DNA of 64,000 bases from a bacterium (GTDB taxonomy: Bacteria; Bacillota; Clostridia; Oscillospirales; Ruminococcaceae): assembly GCA_004561545.1 (NCBI GenBank), contig SFVK01000010.1, positions 19,830-83,829 of the forward strand. The letters run 5' to 3'. Below are positions 1 to 10,137 of the stretch, piece after piece (within the stretch, counting starts at the first letter, position 1; the number at the start of each line of letters is the position of its first letter). The position numbers and the translations under genes were made by a program. Under the pieces are notes generated by a model, which did no database searches, was not told the origin of the DNA, and worked only from the letters and a program-made list of their open reading frames with translations.

Positions 1-2788
1 AACTGGGGAAATAGTGGTACAGGAAGGTGCAGCGGGTGACCATCATCCAGGGAAGAAGCTGGGCCGCATAGAGGATGAGCACTCCCGCACCGGTCCGGGC
101 GCCCCGGCAGGAAACCTGCCGCCAGAACAGCAGCAGAATGCAGATCAGACCCGCCAGACAGAGCACCGGGTTATAGAATCCGGCAATGCTGGCCTTGGTG
201 CCCGCAGGCAGGCCGGAATTGAGATAGTACCACACCGGGCGCAGATCCAGCAGCCAGGTATACCAGCGGCTTTCAAAGGGATGGGTGGCCTCCAGGCTGG
301 AATGATACCAGTACATATAGGTCTGGCAGTTCCACCAGTCGCTGAGCCCGAACGAGGGGTCCCGCCACCAGTAGGGCAGATAGGACGCAAAATAGATGAG
401 GAAGGGCACCACAATGTAGAACAGCACGCCGCCCAGCGCCGCCGTGCGAAATTCCTTCTGGAACCCCGGTTTGTTCTGACGCCATCGGGCATACAAAACC
501 CCCAGATACAGCACCGCAAGGCCACCGCCCGCATAGATTCCGGTCCATTTGGAGGCACAGCCCAGACCAAAGGCCACGCCGCCCAGCGCCATGGGCAGGA
601 GGGAGCCGTTCACCCCGTTGACCAGAACGCTCTGGCAGTACCAGACCATACAGTAGGCGCCCAGCAGGATGAAGAAAGTGGCATAGATATCGATGGTTGC
701 GATGCGGCTTTGACTGAACCGCATAAAGTCCACCGCCAGCAGCGCACCGGCCAGCGCGCCGGCCCAGGGTTCGCGGGTCAGACGGCGCACAAAGCACCAC
801 ATCAGCGGAACCAGCAGCACCCCGAAAAGGGTGCCGGAGAACCGCCAGCCAAACCCGGTCATCCCAAAGATGGCAATGCCCAGCATGATGAAATCCTTGC
901 CCAGCGGGGGGTGGGTAGTCTCATACACCGTCATGCGGTGGAGCATCTCATAGCCGGTGCGGCCATGATAGATTTCGTCAAAATACATACTGTTGAGCTG
1001 GCTGATGGTGTCGGGCACCGCGTCCGGCTCATCAAAAAGTGCGTCCCCGCCTGTCACGGCGATCAGCGCCCCGTCGCTGTTCCGCAGTGCCAGCTCAAAG
1101 ACCTGAGCGTTCTCCACGACAGCGGTCAATGTCTGACCCGCGCCGGCCTGGAAGGTCGTTTTGGTCCAGCTGAAGGGGGTGCCGTAGTTGAGTTCTTTCT
1201 GGTACAGCAGATTGCCCGCCTCATCATAAACGCGCAGGTTTCCGCCGTCGGAAATGCCGGGATAGACCCAGAGCTCAGCACTGTCCTCCCAGGGCGTAAC
1301 GGTCACGGTCTGGACGGTTCCGGTTGCGTCCAGCGGATTCTGGGGCGCCGTCATGCTGCCCAGACAGGCAAAGCTGATCGCTGCCGTAGCCGCCGTCAGG
1401 GCCAACAGGGCAAGCCTTTCTCTCCGCGTCCAGGCTGGCTGGGACGGCGCCGATGTACAGGGCCGGGATAGTGGGGGGCAGGCCCCCTCCCCGGCGGATT
1501 TTTGCAGCGGGGAAATCCCGCCCTGGCAGCAGATAGCCCACGCCGTGAAGGCCAGCAGCAAGAAGGCCGCCGTCTCGGCAAAGCCGACGAGGATGGTGAC
1601 CTCCCGGCTGGCGGCGCTGAACAGCCACTCGTCATCGCTGCCCACCAGAGAATAGACGGTGGCCAGGTTGAGAAAGCCGGTCAGCGAGAGGCCGAACCCG
1701 GCGCCATAAAGACGGATGTCATTCCATCGGGCCGCAGACAGCAGAACCAGCAGCACCCCCAGCACCAGATACCGCTCATGCATACAGTGGGAAAAGGTGA
1801 AGATTCCCACGGTATAGAACGCTGCCAGCAAAAGCGGGGAAAAGCGGCCGGCCCGCCAGGAGCGCACCGCCAGAATCACCAGCAAAACGGTGATGATGAC
1901 AATGTTACAGATGCCCAGGGTTTTCCAACTGAGGAACGGCAGTGGTCCCTGGCTGAGATCCTGCCAGTTTCCCCCCAGCGCCGCAAACCAGTTGAAGGCG
2001 TTGATGGTGGCGTAGGGGTAGCTGGAGGTGGTGTCCAGATATTTGGCGAGAAGGGAAGGAATAAGATTCTTCCAGCCGAAAAAGGGCAGACCGGCGGCCA
2101 AAACCGGCGCCAGCGCCAGGCCAACGCCGCCGAACACGCGGCCCACCGCCCGGCCGACCCCCTCTTTGTCACGGATGGCATCGGCCACACCGGCCAGAAA
2201 ACAGACCGCCAGAACCGGGCCTGCCAGCAGGGCCTGCGGTTTGATGGCAAGCGCCACGCCATAGAGCAGGGCGGCGGGCAGGCAGCGGCGCTCCTCCAGC
2301 AGCCAGAAACAGAGCAGCAGCGGCAGGGCAAAGGCCCCGTCAATCTGCTTCCACACCCCGGTGTCAAAAAGCGTCAGCGGGCAGAACACCGCAAAGAGGG
2401 TCAAAGCGGTCCGTCCCCTGCCCTGCCCCATAAAACGGCCGCCGATTTTCCAGATCAGAGCCACGGCGGCGCAGTCACAGAGGGAGGGCACCAGTGCCAG
2501 CAGAAAATAGGTCCAGGGGGACTCATAGGCAATGTGGAGTGCCTTGCGAACCAGTCCCACCAGCCCCAGAACCGGCAGATAGCCGGGGGGATAATCGGCA
2601 AAATAACCCTCGCTGTAAAAGGCGGCGGGCCCCTGCGCGGCAAGCTTGTCCCCCCAGGCGACAAAGCAGCTCATATCGTAGGCATAGCCGTCGGTAAAAA
2701 GAGCCAGCAGCAGCCGGACGGCCAGCGCGGCGGCCAGAATGAGCCGGAGCGTGCGCCGGGAATCTTGTTTTTGGCGGAGGGTGGGCAT
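1..2788 (-). CDS. Partial giant membrane glycosyltransferase: Gpi18-like half fused to a PMT-family half (3' end outside window)
   Basis: The reading frame is open without a stop from an ATG at 2788 to the left edge (929 codons seen). The first half is multi-pass and has an early AYDMSCFVAWGDKL segment followed by DYPPGY, the pattern of Gpi18-type mannosyltransferases that use polyprenyl-phosphate sugars. The second half has the protein O-mannosyltransferase (PMT) hallmarks FDEIYHGRT, YETTHPPLGK, RIATIDIY and HPFESRWYTW. A soluble beta-rich stretch separates the halves. An in-frame ATG lies at 2803, but the start at 2788 is preferred because GAGGA sits 8 bases upstream of it. The enzyme should act at the membrane, moving sugar from a lipid carrier to protein or glycan on the outer face. 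Family placement is from motifs; donor and acceptor are unknown. Confidence 0.8.
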   Translation of the reverse strand, partial: MPTLRQKQDSRRTLRLILAAALAVRLLLALFTDGYAYDMSCFVAWGDKLAAQGPAAFYSEGYFADYPPGYLPVLGLVGLVRKALHIAYESPWTYFLLALVPSLCDCAAVALIWKIGGRFMGQGRGRTALTLFAVFCPLTLFDTGVWKQIDGAFALPLLLCFWLLEERRCLPAALLYGVALAIKPQALLAGPVLAVCFLAGVADAIRDKEGVGRAVGRVFGGVGLALAPVLAAGLPFFGWKNLIPSLLAKYLDTTSSYPYATINAFNWFAALGGNWQDLSQGPLPFLSWKTLGICNIVIITVLLVILAVRSWRAGRFSPLLLAAFYTVGIFTFSHCMHERYLVLGVLLVLLSAARWNDIRLYGAGFGLSLTGFLNLATVYSLVGSDDEWLFSAASREVTILVGFAETAAFLLLAFTAWAICCQGGISPLQKSAGEGACPPLSRPCTSAPSQPAWTRRERLALLALTAATAAISFACLGSMTAPQNPLDATGTVQTVTVTPWEDSAELWVYPGISDGGNLRVYDEAGNLLYQKELNYGTPFSWTKTTFQAGAGQTLTAVVENAQVFELALRNSDGALIAVTGGDALFDEPDAVPDTISQLNSMYFDEIYHGRTGYEMLHRMTVYETTHPPLGKDFIMLGIAIFGMTGFGWRFSGTLFGVLLVPLMWCFVRRLTREPWAGALAGALLAVDFMRFSQSRIATIDIYATFFILLGAYCMVWYCQSVLVNGVNGSLLPMALGGVAFGLGCASKWTGIYAGGGLAVLYLGVLYARWRQNKPGFQKEFRTAALGGVLFYIVVPFLIYFASYLPYWWRDPSFGLSDWWNCQTYMYWYHSSLEATHPFESRWYTWLLDLRPVWYYLNSGLPAGTKASIAGFYNPVLCLAGLICILLLFWRQVSCRGARTGAGVLILYAAQLLPWMMVTRCTFLYHYFPS

Positions 2789-2804
2789 GGTCTGTTTCCT
2801 CATA

Positions 2805-2857
2805 TGCAAAAGCGCCGCGGGCCGCCGCAGATACGGCTCAGCCACGCGGCGCTGCGT
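2805..2857 (-). terminator. Terminator after cysS
   Basis: A 9-bp perfect inverted repeat (AGCGCCGCG at 2811-2819, CGCGGCGCT at 2845-2853) is followed on the minus strand by TTTTGC. A T-run also follows on the plus strand, so it could work both ways. It separates cysS from the glycosyltransferase gene. Confidence 0.6.
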
Positions 2858-2874
2858 TTTTGGCGTAGAATAGA

Positions 2875-4269
2875 TTACAGCTTGCTCAACTGGGGACCCT
2901 TGGCGGTGTCAGCCACACTCCAGCCCAGCTCGGTGAGCCGGGCGCGAATGGCATCGGCCCTGGCCCAGTCTTTGGCCTTTTTGGCGGCGGTGCGCTCCTC
3001 CACCAGGGCAAGAACCTCGGCAGGCGCCTGCTCCTGGCGGCGGTTGTACATCAGGCCCAGGACCCCGGTCAGCTCGTCAAAGGTGGCGGCAGCCTGTTCC
3101 AGCGTGGCCTTGTCGGAGGCATCCGAGAGGGTATTGATCTCCTTGACAAAGTCAAAGATGGCGGCCAGCGCATCGGGGGTATTCAGATCGTCATCCATGG
3201 CGGCGCGGAACTTTTCCCGCGCCTGATCGCACTTTCCGGCCAGTGCGGTATCGGTGCCGCGGGCATGGCTGATGGCAAAATCCAGATTGTCGCGGCAGGT
3301 ATACAGACGGTCAAGGCTGTTTTTGCAGCTCTCGATAAGATCCACCGTGTAGTTCAGCGGCATCCGGTAGCCGGCCGTGAGCATGAAATAGCGGATGGGC
3401 TCATAACCATACTTGTCGGCAATCTCCCGCACCGTGAAGAAATTGTTGGCGCTCTTGGACATCTTCTGGTTGTTGATGTTCAAAAAGCCGTTGTGCATCC
3501 AGTAGCGGCTGAAGGTGCAGCCGTTGGCGCACTCGGACTGGGCAATCTCATTCTCATGGTGGGGGAAAATCAGATCCTGACCGCCGGCATGGAGATCAAT
3601 GGTCTTGCCCAGATGCTTGCGGGCCATGGCGGAGCACTCGATATGCCAGCCGGGGCGGCCCTGGCCCCAGGGGCTGTTCCAGGCAGGTTCGCCGGGCTTG
3701 GCGGCTTTCCAGACGGCGAAATCGGCGGGATCTTCCTTGAGGTCGTCATCCATCTGGCTGCGCAGCTCACGGTTGCCGCTCTCCAGATCGTCCAGATTGA
3801 GATGGCTCAGCTTGCCGTAGCCGGGGTCGGACTTGACGCGGAAATAGACATCGCCGTTGCGGGCCACATAGGCATGGCCGGAATTGACAAGGTCCTTGAC
3901 AATTTTGATGATCTCCCCCACATGCTCGGTGGCGCGGGGACGCACCGTGGGGGCCTTGACGTTGAGCCCCTCGGAGTCCTTGATGTACTCCGCCTCAAAC
4001 CGGCGGGCCACCTCCTGCATGGAGGTTCCCTCCTCCTGAGCCTTCTTGATGAGCTTATCGTCGATGTCGGTGATGTTGGAGACATAGATCACCTTGTTGC
4101 CCAGGTATTCCAGGTACCGGCGCAGGGTGTCAAAGACGATCATGGGGCGGGCGTTGCCGATATGGATATAGTTATAGACAGTGGGGCCGCAGACATAGAT
4201 GCGGTAGACACCCGGTTCTGCGGGAACAAATTCCTCTTTCTGGCGGGTCATGGTATTGAAAATTTGCAT
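2875..4269 (-). CDS. cysS: Cysteine--tRNA ligase
   Basis: A class I aminoacyl-tRNA synthetase of 464 residues, the usual length, that charges tRNA-Cys in the cytoplasm. The HIGH-type motif is HIGN at residues 37-40 and KMSKS lies at 269-273. C27, C212, H237 and E241 match the zinc ligands of the family that select cysteine. It has its own promoter at 4343-4371 and a terminator after it. AGGAAAGGAAG lies upstream of the ATG. The leader is only about 65 bases long, too short for a T-box. Confidence 0.97.
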   Translation of the reverse strand: MQIFNTMTRQKEEFVPAEPGVYRIYVCGPTVYNYIHIGNARPMIVFDTLRRYLEYLGNKVIYVSNITDIDDKLIKKAQEEGTSMQEVARRFEAEYIKDSEGLNVKAPTVRPRATEHVGEIIKIVKDLVNSGHAYVARNGDVYFRVKSDPGYGKLSHLNLDDLESGNRELRSQMDDDLKEDPADFAVWKAAKPGEPAWNSPWGQGRPGWHIECSAMARKHLGKTIDLHAGGQDLIFPHHENEIAQSECANGCTFSRYWMHNGFLNINNQKMSKSANNFFTVREIADKYGYEPIRYFMLTAGYRMPLNYTVDLIESCKNSLDRLYTCRDNLDFAISHARGTDTALAGKCDQAREKFRAAMDDDLNTPDALAAIFDFVKEINTLSDASDKATLEQAAATFDELTGVLGLMYNRRQEQAPAEVLALVEERTAAKKAKDWARADAIRARLTELGWSVADTAKGPQLSKL

Positions 4270-4342
4270 GAACAGGGACTTCCTTTCCTTATCAGATCCC
4301 GGCGGGACAGTTCAGGGCACCCCCGACCCGGGGCACAGGTCC

Positions 4343-4371
4343 ATTATAGCCGCCCGGGATGCCGGTTGCAA
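4343..4371 (-). promoter_or_regulatory. Promoter of cysS
   Basis: TTGCAA (4366-4371) and TATAAT (4343-4348) are separated by exactly 17 bases on the minus strand, 70-100 bases upstream of the cysS start. This matches a housekeeping sigma factor promoter. Confidence 0.8.
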
Positions 4372-4402
4372 GAGGCCGGACAGCTTTCGCGCCGATTTGC
4401 GG

Positions 4403-4978
4403 TTATTTTGCCTGCATAAAACAGGCACGGTTCTGCCACAGATAGATGGCGCCGGAGAGCGCGGTCACGGCAGCAACGGCCCAGCAGAGGACCTGGGTGA
4501 TCAGGGAAACCACCATCACATTGGTGGGACCGGCCAGCGCGGCAGCAAAGTAGTAGAAAATGATGGTGAGCATCTGCAGCACGGTCTTTACCTTGCCCCA
4601 TATGTTGGCGGCGATGACGGTGCCGGACTCGGCGGCAATCATGCGCACGCCCGCCACGGCAAACTCACGGAACATGATGATGGCCAGCACCACGGGGGAG
4701 CAGACGCCGTCCACCACCATATAGATGATGGCGGCGGTGGTGAGCATTTTGTCGGCCAGCGGGTCCATGAACTTGCCAAAGTCGGTGACAAGATGATTTT
4801 TGCGGGCAAGGTAGCCGTCCAGGAAATCCGTGAAGCTGGCGGCGGCAAAGAGAACGCCCGCAATCAGGCTGTAAGTGGCGTTGAAACCGGCGGAGCCGTA
4901 GTGGCTCATGGCAGCAAACACCATAAAGAAGGGCACCATAATGACGCGCAGCATGGTCAGTTTGTTTGGCAGATTCAT
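4403..4978 (-). CDS. pgsA: CDP-diacylglycerol--glycerol-3-phosphate 3-phosphatidyltransferase
   Basis: An integral membrane enzyme of 191 residues that makes phosphatidylglycerol phosphate, the first committed step to phosphatidylglycerol. The CDP-alcohol phosphatidyltransferase signature is complete: DGYLAR, then G and two Asp in GKFMDPLAD. Several hydrophobic segments surround it. It starts 3 bases after the rimO stop, so the two are one transcription unit. The order recA-recX-rimO-pgsA resembles the recA neighbourhood of other Clostridia. Confidence 0.95.
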   Translation of the reverse strand: MNLPNKLTMLRVIMVPFFMVFAAMSHYGSAGFNATYSLIAGVLFAAASFTDFLDGYLARKNHLVTDFGKFMDPLADKMLTTAAIIYMVVDGVCSPVVLAIIMFREFAVAGVRMIAAESGTVIAANIWGKVKTVLQMLTIIFYYFAAALAGPTNVMVVSLITQVLCWAVAAVTALSGAIYLWQNRACFMQAK

Positions 4979-4981
4979 GGG

Positions 4982-6322
4982 TCAGTCCTCCAGTTTTTCC
5001 TCTGCATAGCCGTAGAGGTCATAGGTATCGCTGTCGGTCACGGTGACGCGGTAGAACGCGCCGGTTTCCAACGGGGTGTCGGCGGGGGTCAGAACGTTGC
5101 CGTCAATCTCGGGACAGTCGGCTTTGGAGCGGAGCAGATACATTCCCGTCTCCTCATCCACGCCGTCGCAGACACATTCCAGCGTGGCTCCGACCTTTTC
5201 CGCCTGTTTTTCTGCGCTGATCTGCGCCTGAAGCTCCATGATATGGTCGGCGCGGCGCTGCTTGACGTCCTCCGCGATCTGATTGTCCATGCGGGCGGCC
5301 ACGGTGTTCTCCTCGGCGGAATAGGCAAAACAGCCCAGACGGTCAAAGCGGACGGTTTTGACAAAATCGCACAGTTCGCTGTACTGCTCTTCGGTCTCGC
5401 CGGGGAAGCCTGCAATGAGGGTGGTGCGCAGCGTGATGCCGGGGATGGCCGCCCGCAGGCGGGCAACGGCATCCTCAATGTCCCGGCGTCCGCCGCGGCG
5501 GTTCATGTTTTTCAGTATGGTGTCGTCACAGTGCTGGATGGGCAAATCAAGATATGGCACTACTTTGTTGTTGCGCACCATGGCGGCAATGAATTCATCG
5601 CTGATCCGTTCCGGGTAGGCATAGAGCACCCGAATCCAGCGGATGCCCTCAATGGCGTTGAGCCGGTCCAGCAGCGCACAGACGGCGCCGGGTTGGCCCC
5701 AGTCCTCGCCATAAGCGGTGGGGTCCTGGGCCACCAGAATCAGCTCTCGGACCCCCTCCCCCGCCAGCCAGCGGGCTTCGGCCACACAGTCCTCCAGCGG
5801 ACGGCTGCGCAGCGGGCCGCGAATGAGGGGAATGGCACAGTAATGGCAGCGGTTGTTGCAGCCCTCGGCGATTTTTAAGTACGCATAGTGGCGCGGGGTG
5901 CTGATGACACGGGCGCCGCCCAGCGGCATCTCCCGCTTGGGGCCGTAGCTTTCCAGCTGGCACGCGCCCGCAGAGGTCAACCGGTCCACAATGGCGGGCA
6001 GCGCCGCGTTGGAGCCGATGCCCACAACGGCATCCACCTCGGGCATTTCCTGCATGATTTCACTTTTATAGCGCTCCGCCAGGCAGCCGGTGACAATCAC
6101 CTTGAGGCCGGGGTTCCCCTGTTTGTACTGGCAGGCCATGAGAATGTTCTCGATGGCCTCCTCCTTGGCGGACTGGATAAAGCCACAGGTATTGATGATG
6201 ATGACGTCCGCCTCGGCCGGGTCGGCGACGGTCTGGTGCCCGGCCTTGAGCAAGGCATGGCAGAACACATCGGCATCCACCTGGTTTTTCGGGCAGCCGA
6301 GAGAGATAATGGCAATGTTCAT
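4982..6322 (-). CDS. rimO: Ribosomal protein S12 methylthiotransferase RimO
   Basis: A radical SAM methylthiotransferase (446 residues) that modifies Asp of ribosomal protein S12. It has an N-terminal UPF0004 domain starting with SLGCPKNQVD, the radical SAM cluster motif in CNNRCHYC (C-x3-C-x2-C) and a C-terminal TRAM domain. S12-type specificity rather than the tRNA-modifying MiaB is inferred from the SLGCPKN start, which is typical of RimO. The ATG at 6322 was chosen over a TTG at 6331 because the AGGA site lies too close to the TTG. It sits between recX and pgsA. Confidence 0.95.
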   Translation of the reverse strand: MNIAIISLGCPKNQVDADVFCHALLKAGHQTVADPAEADVIIINTCGFIQSAKEEAIENILMACQYKQGNPGLKVIVTGCLAERYKSEIMQEMPEVDAVVGIGSNAALPAIVDRLTSAGACQLESYGPKREMPLGGARVISTPRHYAYLKIAEGCNNRCHYCAIPLIRGPLRSRPLEDCVAEARWLAGEGVRELILVAQDPTAYGEDWGQPGAVCALLDRLNAIEGIRWIRVLYAYPERISDEFIAAMVRNNKVVPYLDLPIQHCDDTILKNMNRRGGRRDIEDAVARLRAAIPGITLRTTLIAGFPGETEEQYSELCDFVKTVRFDRLGCFAYSAEENTVAARMDNQIAEDVKQRRADHIMELQAQISAEKQAEKVGATLECVCDGVDEETGMYLLRSKADCPEIDGNVLTPADTPLETGAFYRVTVTDSDTYDLYGYAEEKLED

Positions 6323-6373
6323 GATACACAAAATTCCTGTCTTTAATGAATTGGATTCGGACCGTTGCAGAGC

Positions 6374-6993
6374 TTATTCCGTCCCGTACCGGTCCAGGGC
6401 CTGACGGATAACCGCGTGGGAAAAGCCGCGGCGGGCCAAAGCGGCCGCCACCTGCTGCCATTTGCCGTCCGCGAGTTTGGCGGCATAATGGCGCTCCACC
6501 AGCGCGCAGGCGTTGGCCAGCTCAGGGTCCTCCTGTTCGTCGGGTGCGTAGAGCTCCTCCACCGCCTGAACTGCGGTATCCCGGTCAATGCCTTTGGCGG
6601 CAAGATCCTCCAGAATAGCGCGGCGGCTCTTGCGTTTGCGCATCAGCTCGGCGGCACGGCGGCGGGCGAAGGCCGCGTCGTCCAGCAAGTCGAGCTCCTG
6701 CATTTTGGCCACCGCTGCCGCCGCGCTATGGGCGTCAAATTTGCGGCACAGCTTGTGATACAGCTCCCCTGCCGCGTGGTCCCGCACGCCGAGAAGGTCC
6801 ATCGCCTTGTCCACCGCCTTGCGGGTCTCGCTTTTGGCGCGCAGCGCGGCGATTTCGGATTCCTCCAGCGTGTCGCCGGTGTGAAGACCGGCGGCGGCAA
6901 AGGTTTCCTCGTCCAGGGAAAACGCAAACTCCCCGTCAAAAAAGAGGGCATACCGTCCTTTTTTGGTCTGGGTGATCTGGGTCAGTTCCGGCA

Positions 6994-6994
<1 letters not shown>
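6374..6994 (-). CDS. recX: Regulatory protein RecX
   Basis: A 206-residue, charged, all-helical protein of the RecX family, which binds RecA filaments and modulates strand exchange. The three repeated helical units are visible, including ELYHKLCRKF, KSRRAILEDL and DGKWQQVAAALARRGF. The start codon overlaps the recA stop by one base (TAATG), so translation is coupled to recA. The length is normal for the family. Confidence 0.92.
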
Positions 6995-8169
<1,175 letters not shown>

Positions 8170-8220
8170 AATGTTCTCCTTCGTAACCGATGGAATCGGT
8201 AATTTCTCTATGATGGTCTT

Positions 8221-8260
8221 ATTATATACGATTCTTCCCCAAAATACAACTATTAGTTGT
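8221..8260 (-). promoter_or_regulatory. recA promoter with overlapping palindrome (candidate operator)
   Basis: On the minus strand TTGTAT (8244-8249) and TATAAT (8221-8226) lie 17 bases apart. The perfect dyad ACAACT-ATT-AGTTGT at 8246-8260 covers the -35. Its position is that of a repressor site. It has AAC and GTT arms 5 bases apart, unlike the GAAC-N4-GTTC box of Bacillus LexA, so a LexA role is inference. Confidence 0.65.
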
Positions 8261-8304
8261 GTATTTTTGGAACTTTTTATGGGACTTTTTGGAAAGCCGC
8301 CGGC

Positions 8305-9165
8305 TCACAGCGGGCGGCGGGCCGACAGGACCCGGTCATTGCCGCCATAGTCCCGGCGGCTGGCGATTTCGGTCCAGCCGGCACGGGAGAGAATGCCGCG
8401 CACCGCTTCCCGCTGGGCACAGCCGATCTCAAACACCAGCCGCCCGCCGGGACGCAGGACGTTCCGGTAATGCGCCGCAATGGCGCGGTAGAAATCCAGT
8501 CCGTCCCTTCCGCCGTCCAGCGCCATGGCGGGTTCCCGGGCAGTTTCCGGCATGAGGCGGGTCATCTCTTCCGCAGTCAGATAGGGCGGATTGCAAAGGA
8601 TCAGGTCCACGCTGCCCGGCGTCAGGGTGCGCCAGTAGTCCATCACGTCGGCCCGCAGCGCTTCCACGGGGGTGCCACCGGTATTGGCCGCCAGGTAGCG
8701 GAACGCATCGTCACTTTTTTCCACGCAGGTTACGGCGGCATGGGGCACAAAGCGCTGCACCCCAAGACCCAGGCAGCCGGTTCCGGCGCAGAGGTCCAGC
8801 ACCCGGGGCGCGGGGTTGGCATCCCGTCGGAGCAGTTCAATGGCAGTCTCGCAGACCACCTCACTGTCGGCGCGGGGGCAGAGAACGCCCGGCCCCACTC
8901 GGAGGGTTAAGTCCAGAAAGTCCCACTCCCCCGCCAGATACTGGAGCGGTTCCCGGGCGGCACGGCGGGTGGTCAGTCCGGCCAGGCGGTCCGCCTGTTC
9001 CTTTGTAAGAGCGTCGGGGGCCAGGCGGGGGTCCCGGCCAATCACCATCCGGCAGAGTTCCATGGCGTCAAAGTCCGCGTCCGGGCAGCCGGCCGCCGCA
9101 AGTTCCGCCTCCACGGCGCGGACGGCGGCGCGGGGGACCAAGCCGCAGAGGGTTTCGCTTACCAA
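8305..9165 (-). CDS. prmC: Peptide chain release factor N5-glutamine methyltransferase
   Basis: A 286-residue class I SAM methyltransferase that methylates the GGQ glutamine of release factors. The diagnostic NPPY motif occurs in LILCNPPYLT, and the SAM-binding loop reads LDLCAGTGCLGLG. The N-terminal helical domain that contacts the release factor is present. The start overlaps the end of the upstream DUF1385 gene by 7 bases, so the two are cotranscribed. A DUF1385-prmC neighbourhood near release factor genes is common in Firmicutes, although prfA is not in this window. Confidence 0.94.
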   Translation of the reverse strand: MVSETLCGLVPRAAVRAVEAELAAAGCPDADFDAMELCRMVIGRDPRLAPDALTKEQADRLAGLTTRRAAREPLQYLAGEWDFLDLTLRVGPGVLCPRADSEVVCETAIELLRRDANPAPRVLDLCAGTGCLGLGVQRFVPHAAVTCVEKSDDAFRYLAANTGGTPVEALRADVMDYWRTLTPGSVDLILCNPPYLTAEEMTRLMPETAREPAMALDGGRDGLDFYRAIAAHYRNVLRPGGRLVFEIGCAQREAVRGILSRAGWTEIASRRDYGGNDRVLSARRPL

Positions 9166-10106
9166 CGTCCTTCCTCCGGTCTCCGGGGCAGGACGGGGGT
9201 GACGGCGGCGATGGCCACCTCAATCATGTCGTCGGTGGGCTCAAAGGTGGTCAACCGCTGGAGCCAGAGTCCCGGCACTGCAATGGCCCGGGCCAGCAGC
9301 GAGTTGGAACGGCCGGACCACTTGAGAATCTCATAGCAGACCCCCACCAGCAGCGGCAGCAGGGCCAGCTTGTAGACAATGCGCAGCGCCGTGCTGGTCC
9401 AGGGCAGCACCGCATAGAGGAAAATACTGATGAGGATAACCAGTATCATAAAGCTGGTGCCGCAGCGGGGATGGAACCGGGTGTGTTTGCGCACATTTTC
9501 CACCGTCAGCTCCTCCCCCGCCTCATAGCAGGCGATGGTCTTGTGCTCGGCGCCATGATATTGGAATATCCGGTGGATTTCCTTCATGCGGGTGCAGAGG
9601 AACAGGTAGCTCAGGAAGATGATGAGCTTGAGGGCGGCTTCCAGAAGGACCTTGGTCCAGCGGCCAAGGGGAAGCGCCCGGCTCACCAGCCCGGTGAGGA
9701 AGGTGGGCAGAAAGGTGAAGAGGAAAAGGGCCAGCACAATGCCCAGGCAGGCGGAGACCGCCATGAGAGCATTCTGAAATTTGGGACCGGTGTGCTCATC
9801 CAGCCATCTGTCCAGCTTAGACTCCTCCGCCTGCTGCTCCTCCTCGGTCATGGAAACGTCGGCGGAGTGCATGAGGTAATGATACCCGTTGTACAGGTTC
9901 TCCACCATGTTGAAAACGCCCCGCACCAGCGGAACACGGTTGTACCAGTGGGTGTGGACCTCGCTGTAAGTCAGGTCCAGCGTGCCGTCGGGACGGCGGA
10001 CGGCGCAGCAGATTTTTTCGGGACCGCGCATCATGATGCCCTCCATGAGGGCCTGTCCCCCCACAGAGGTGCGGAATTTTTCGGTCGGACGGGATTCCTG
10101 TGGCAT
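9159..10106 (-). CDS. DUF1385 membrane protein (YqhQ-like)
   Basis: A 315-residue protein of the DUF1385 family, with the N-terminal signature SVGGQALMEGIMMRGP and later YHGAEHKTI and HPRCGTSF, all conserved in the family. Four or five hydrophobic segments make it a membrane protein. Conserved His and Glu suggest a metal enzyme, but no reaction is known. The start at 10106 has AAAGGAG 5 bases upstream. It follows the sensor kinase gene by 31 bases and overlaps prmC by 7 bases. Confidence 0.88.
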   Translation of the reverse strand: MPQESRPTEKFRTSVGGQALMEGIMMRGPEKICCAVRRPDGTLDLTYSEVHTHWYNRVPLVRGVFNMVENLYNGYHYLMHSADVSMTEEEQQAEESKLDRWLDEHTGPKFQNALMAVSACLGIVLALFLFTFLPTFLTGLVSRALPLGRWTKVLLEAALKLIIFLSYLFLCTRMKEIHRIFQYHGAEHKTIACYEAGEELTVENVRKHTRFHPRCGTSFMILVILISIFLYAVLPWTSTALRIVYKLALLPLLVGVCYEILKWSGRSNSLLARAIAVPGLWLQRLTTFEPTDDMIEVAIAAVTPVLPRRPEEGRW

Positions 10107-10137
10107 AGTTTCTCCTTTATGTGTTGGTTTTTTCGGT

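Noticed and set aside
4270..4402. T-box riboswitch upstream of cysS
   Set aside because: The promoter leaves a leader of only about 65 bases, far too short for the specifier stem and antiterminator.
14..4419. Long plus-strand frames across the glycosyltransferase and cysS regions
   Set aside because: They are the complement of clear minus-strand genes, have Gln/Gly/Arg-rich composition and match no family. The cysS motifs fix the true strand.
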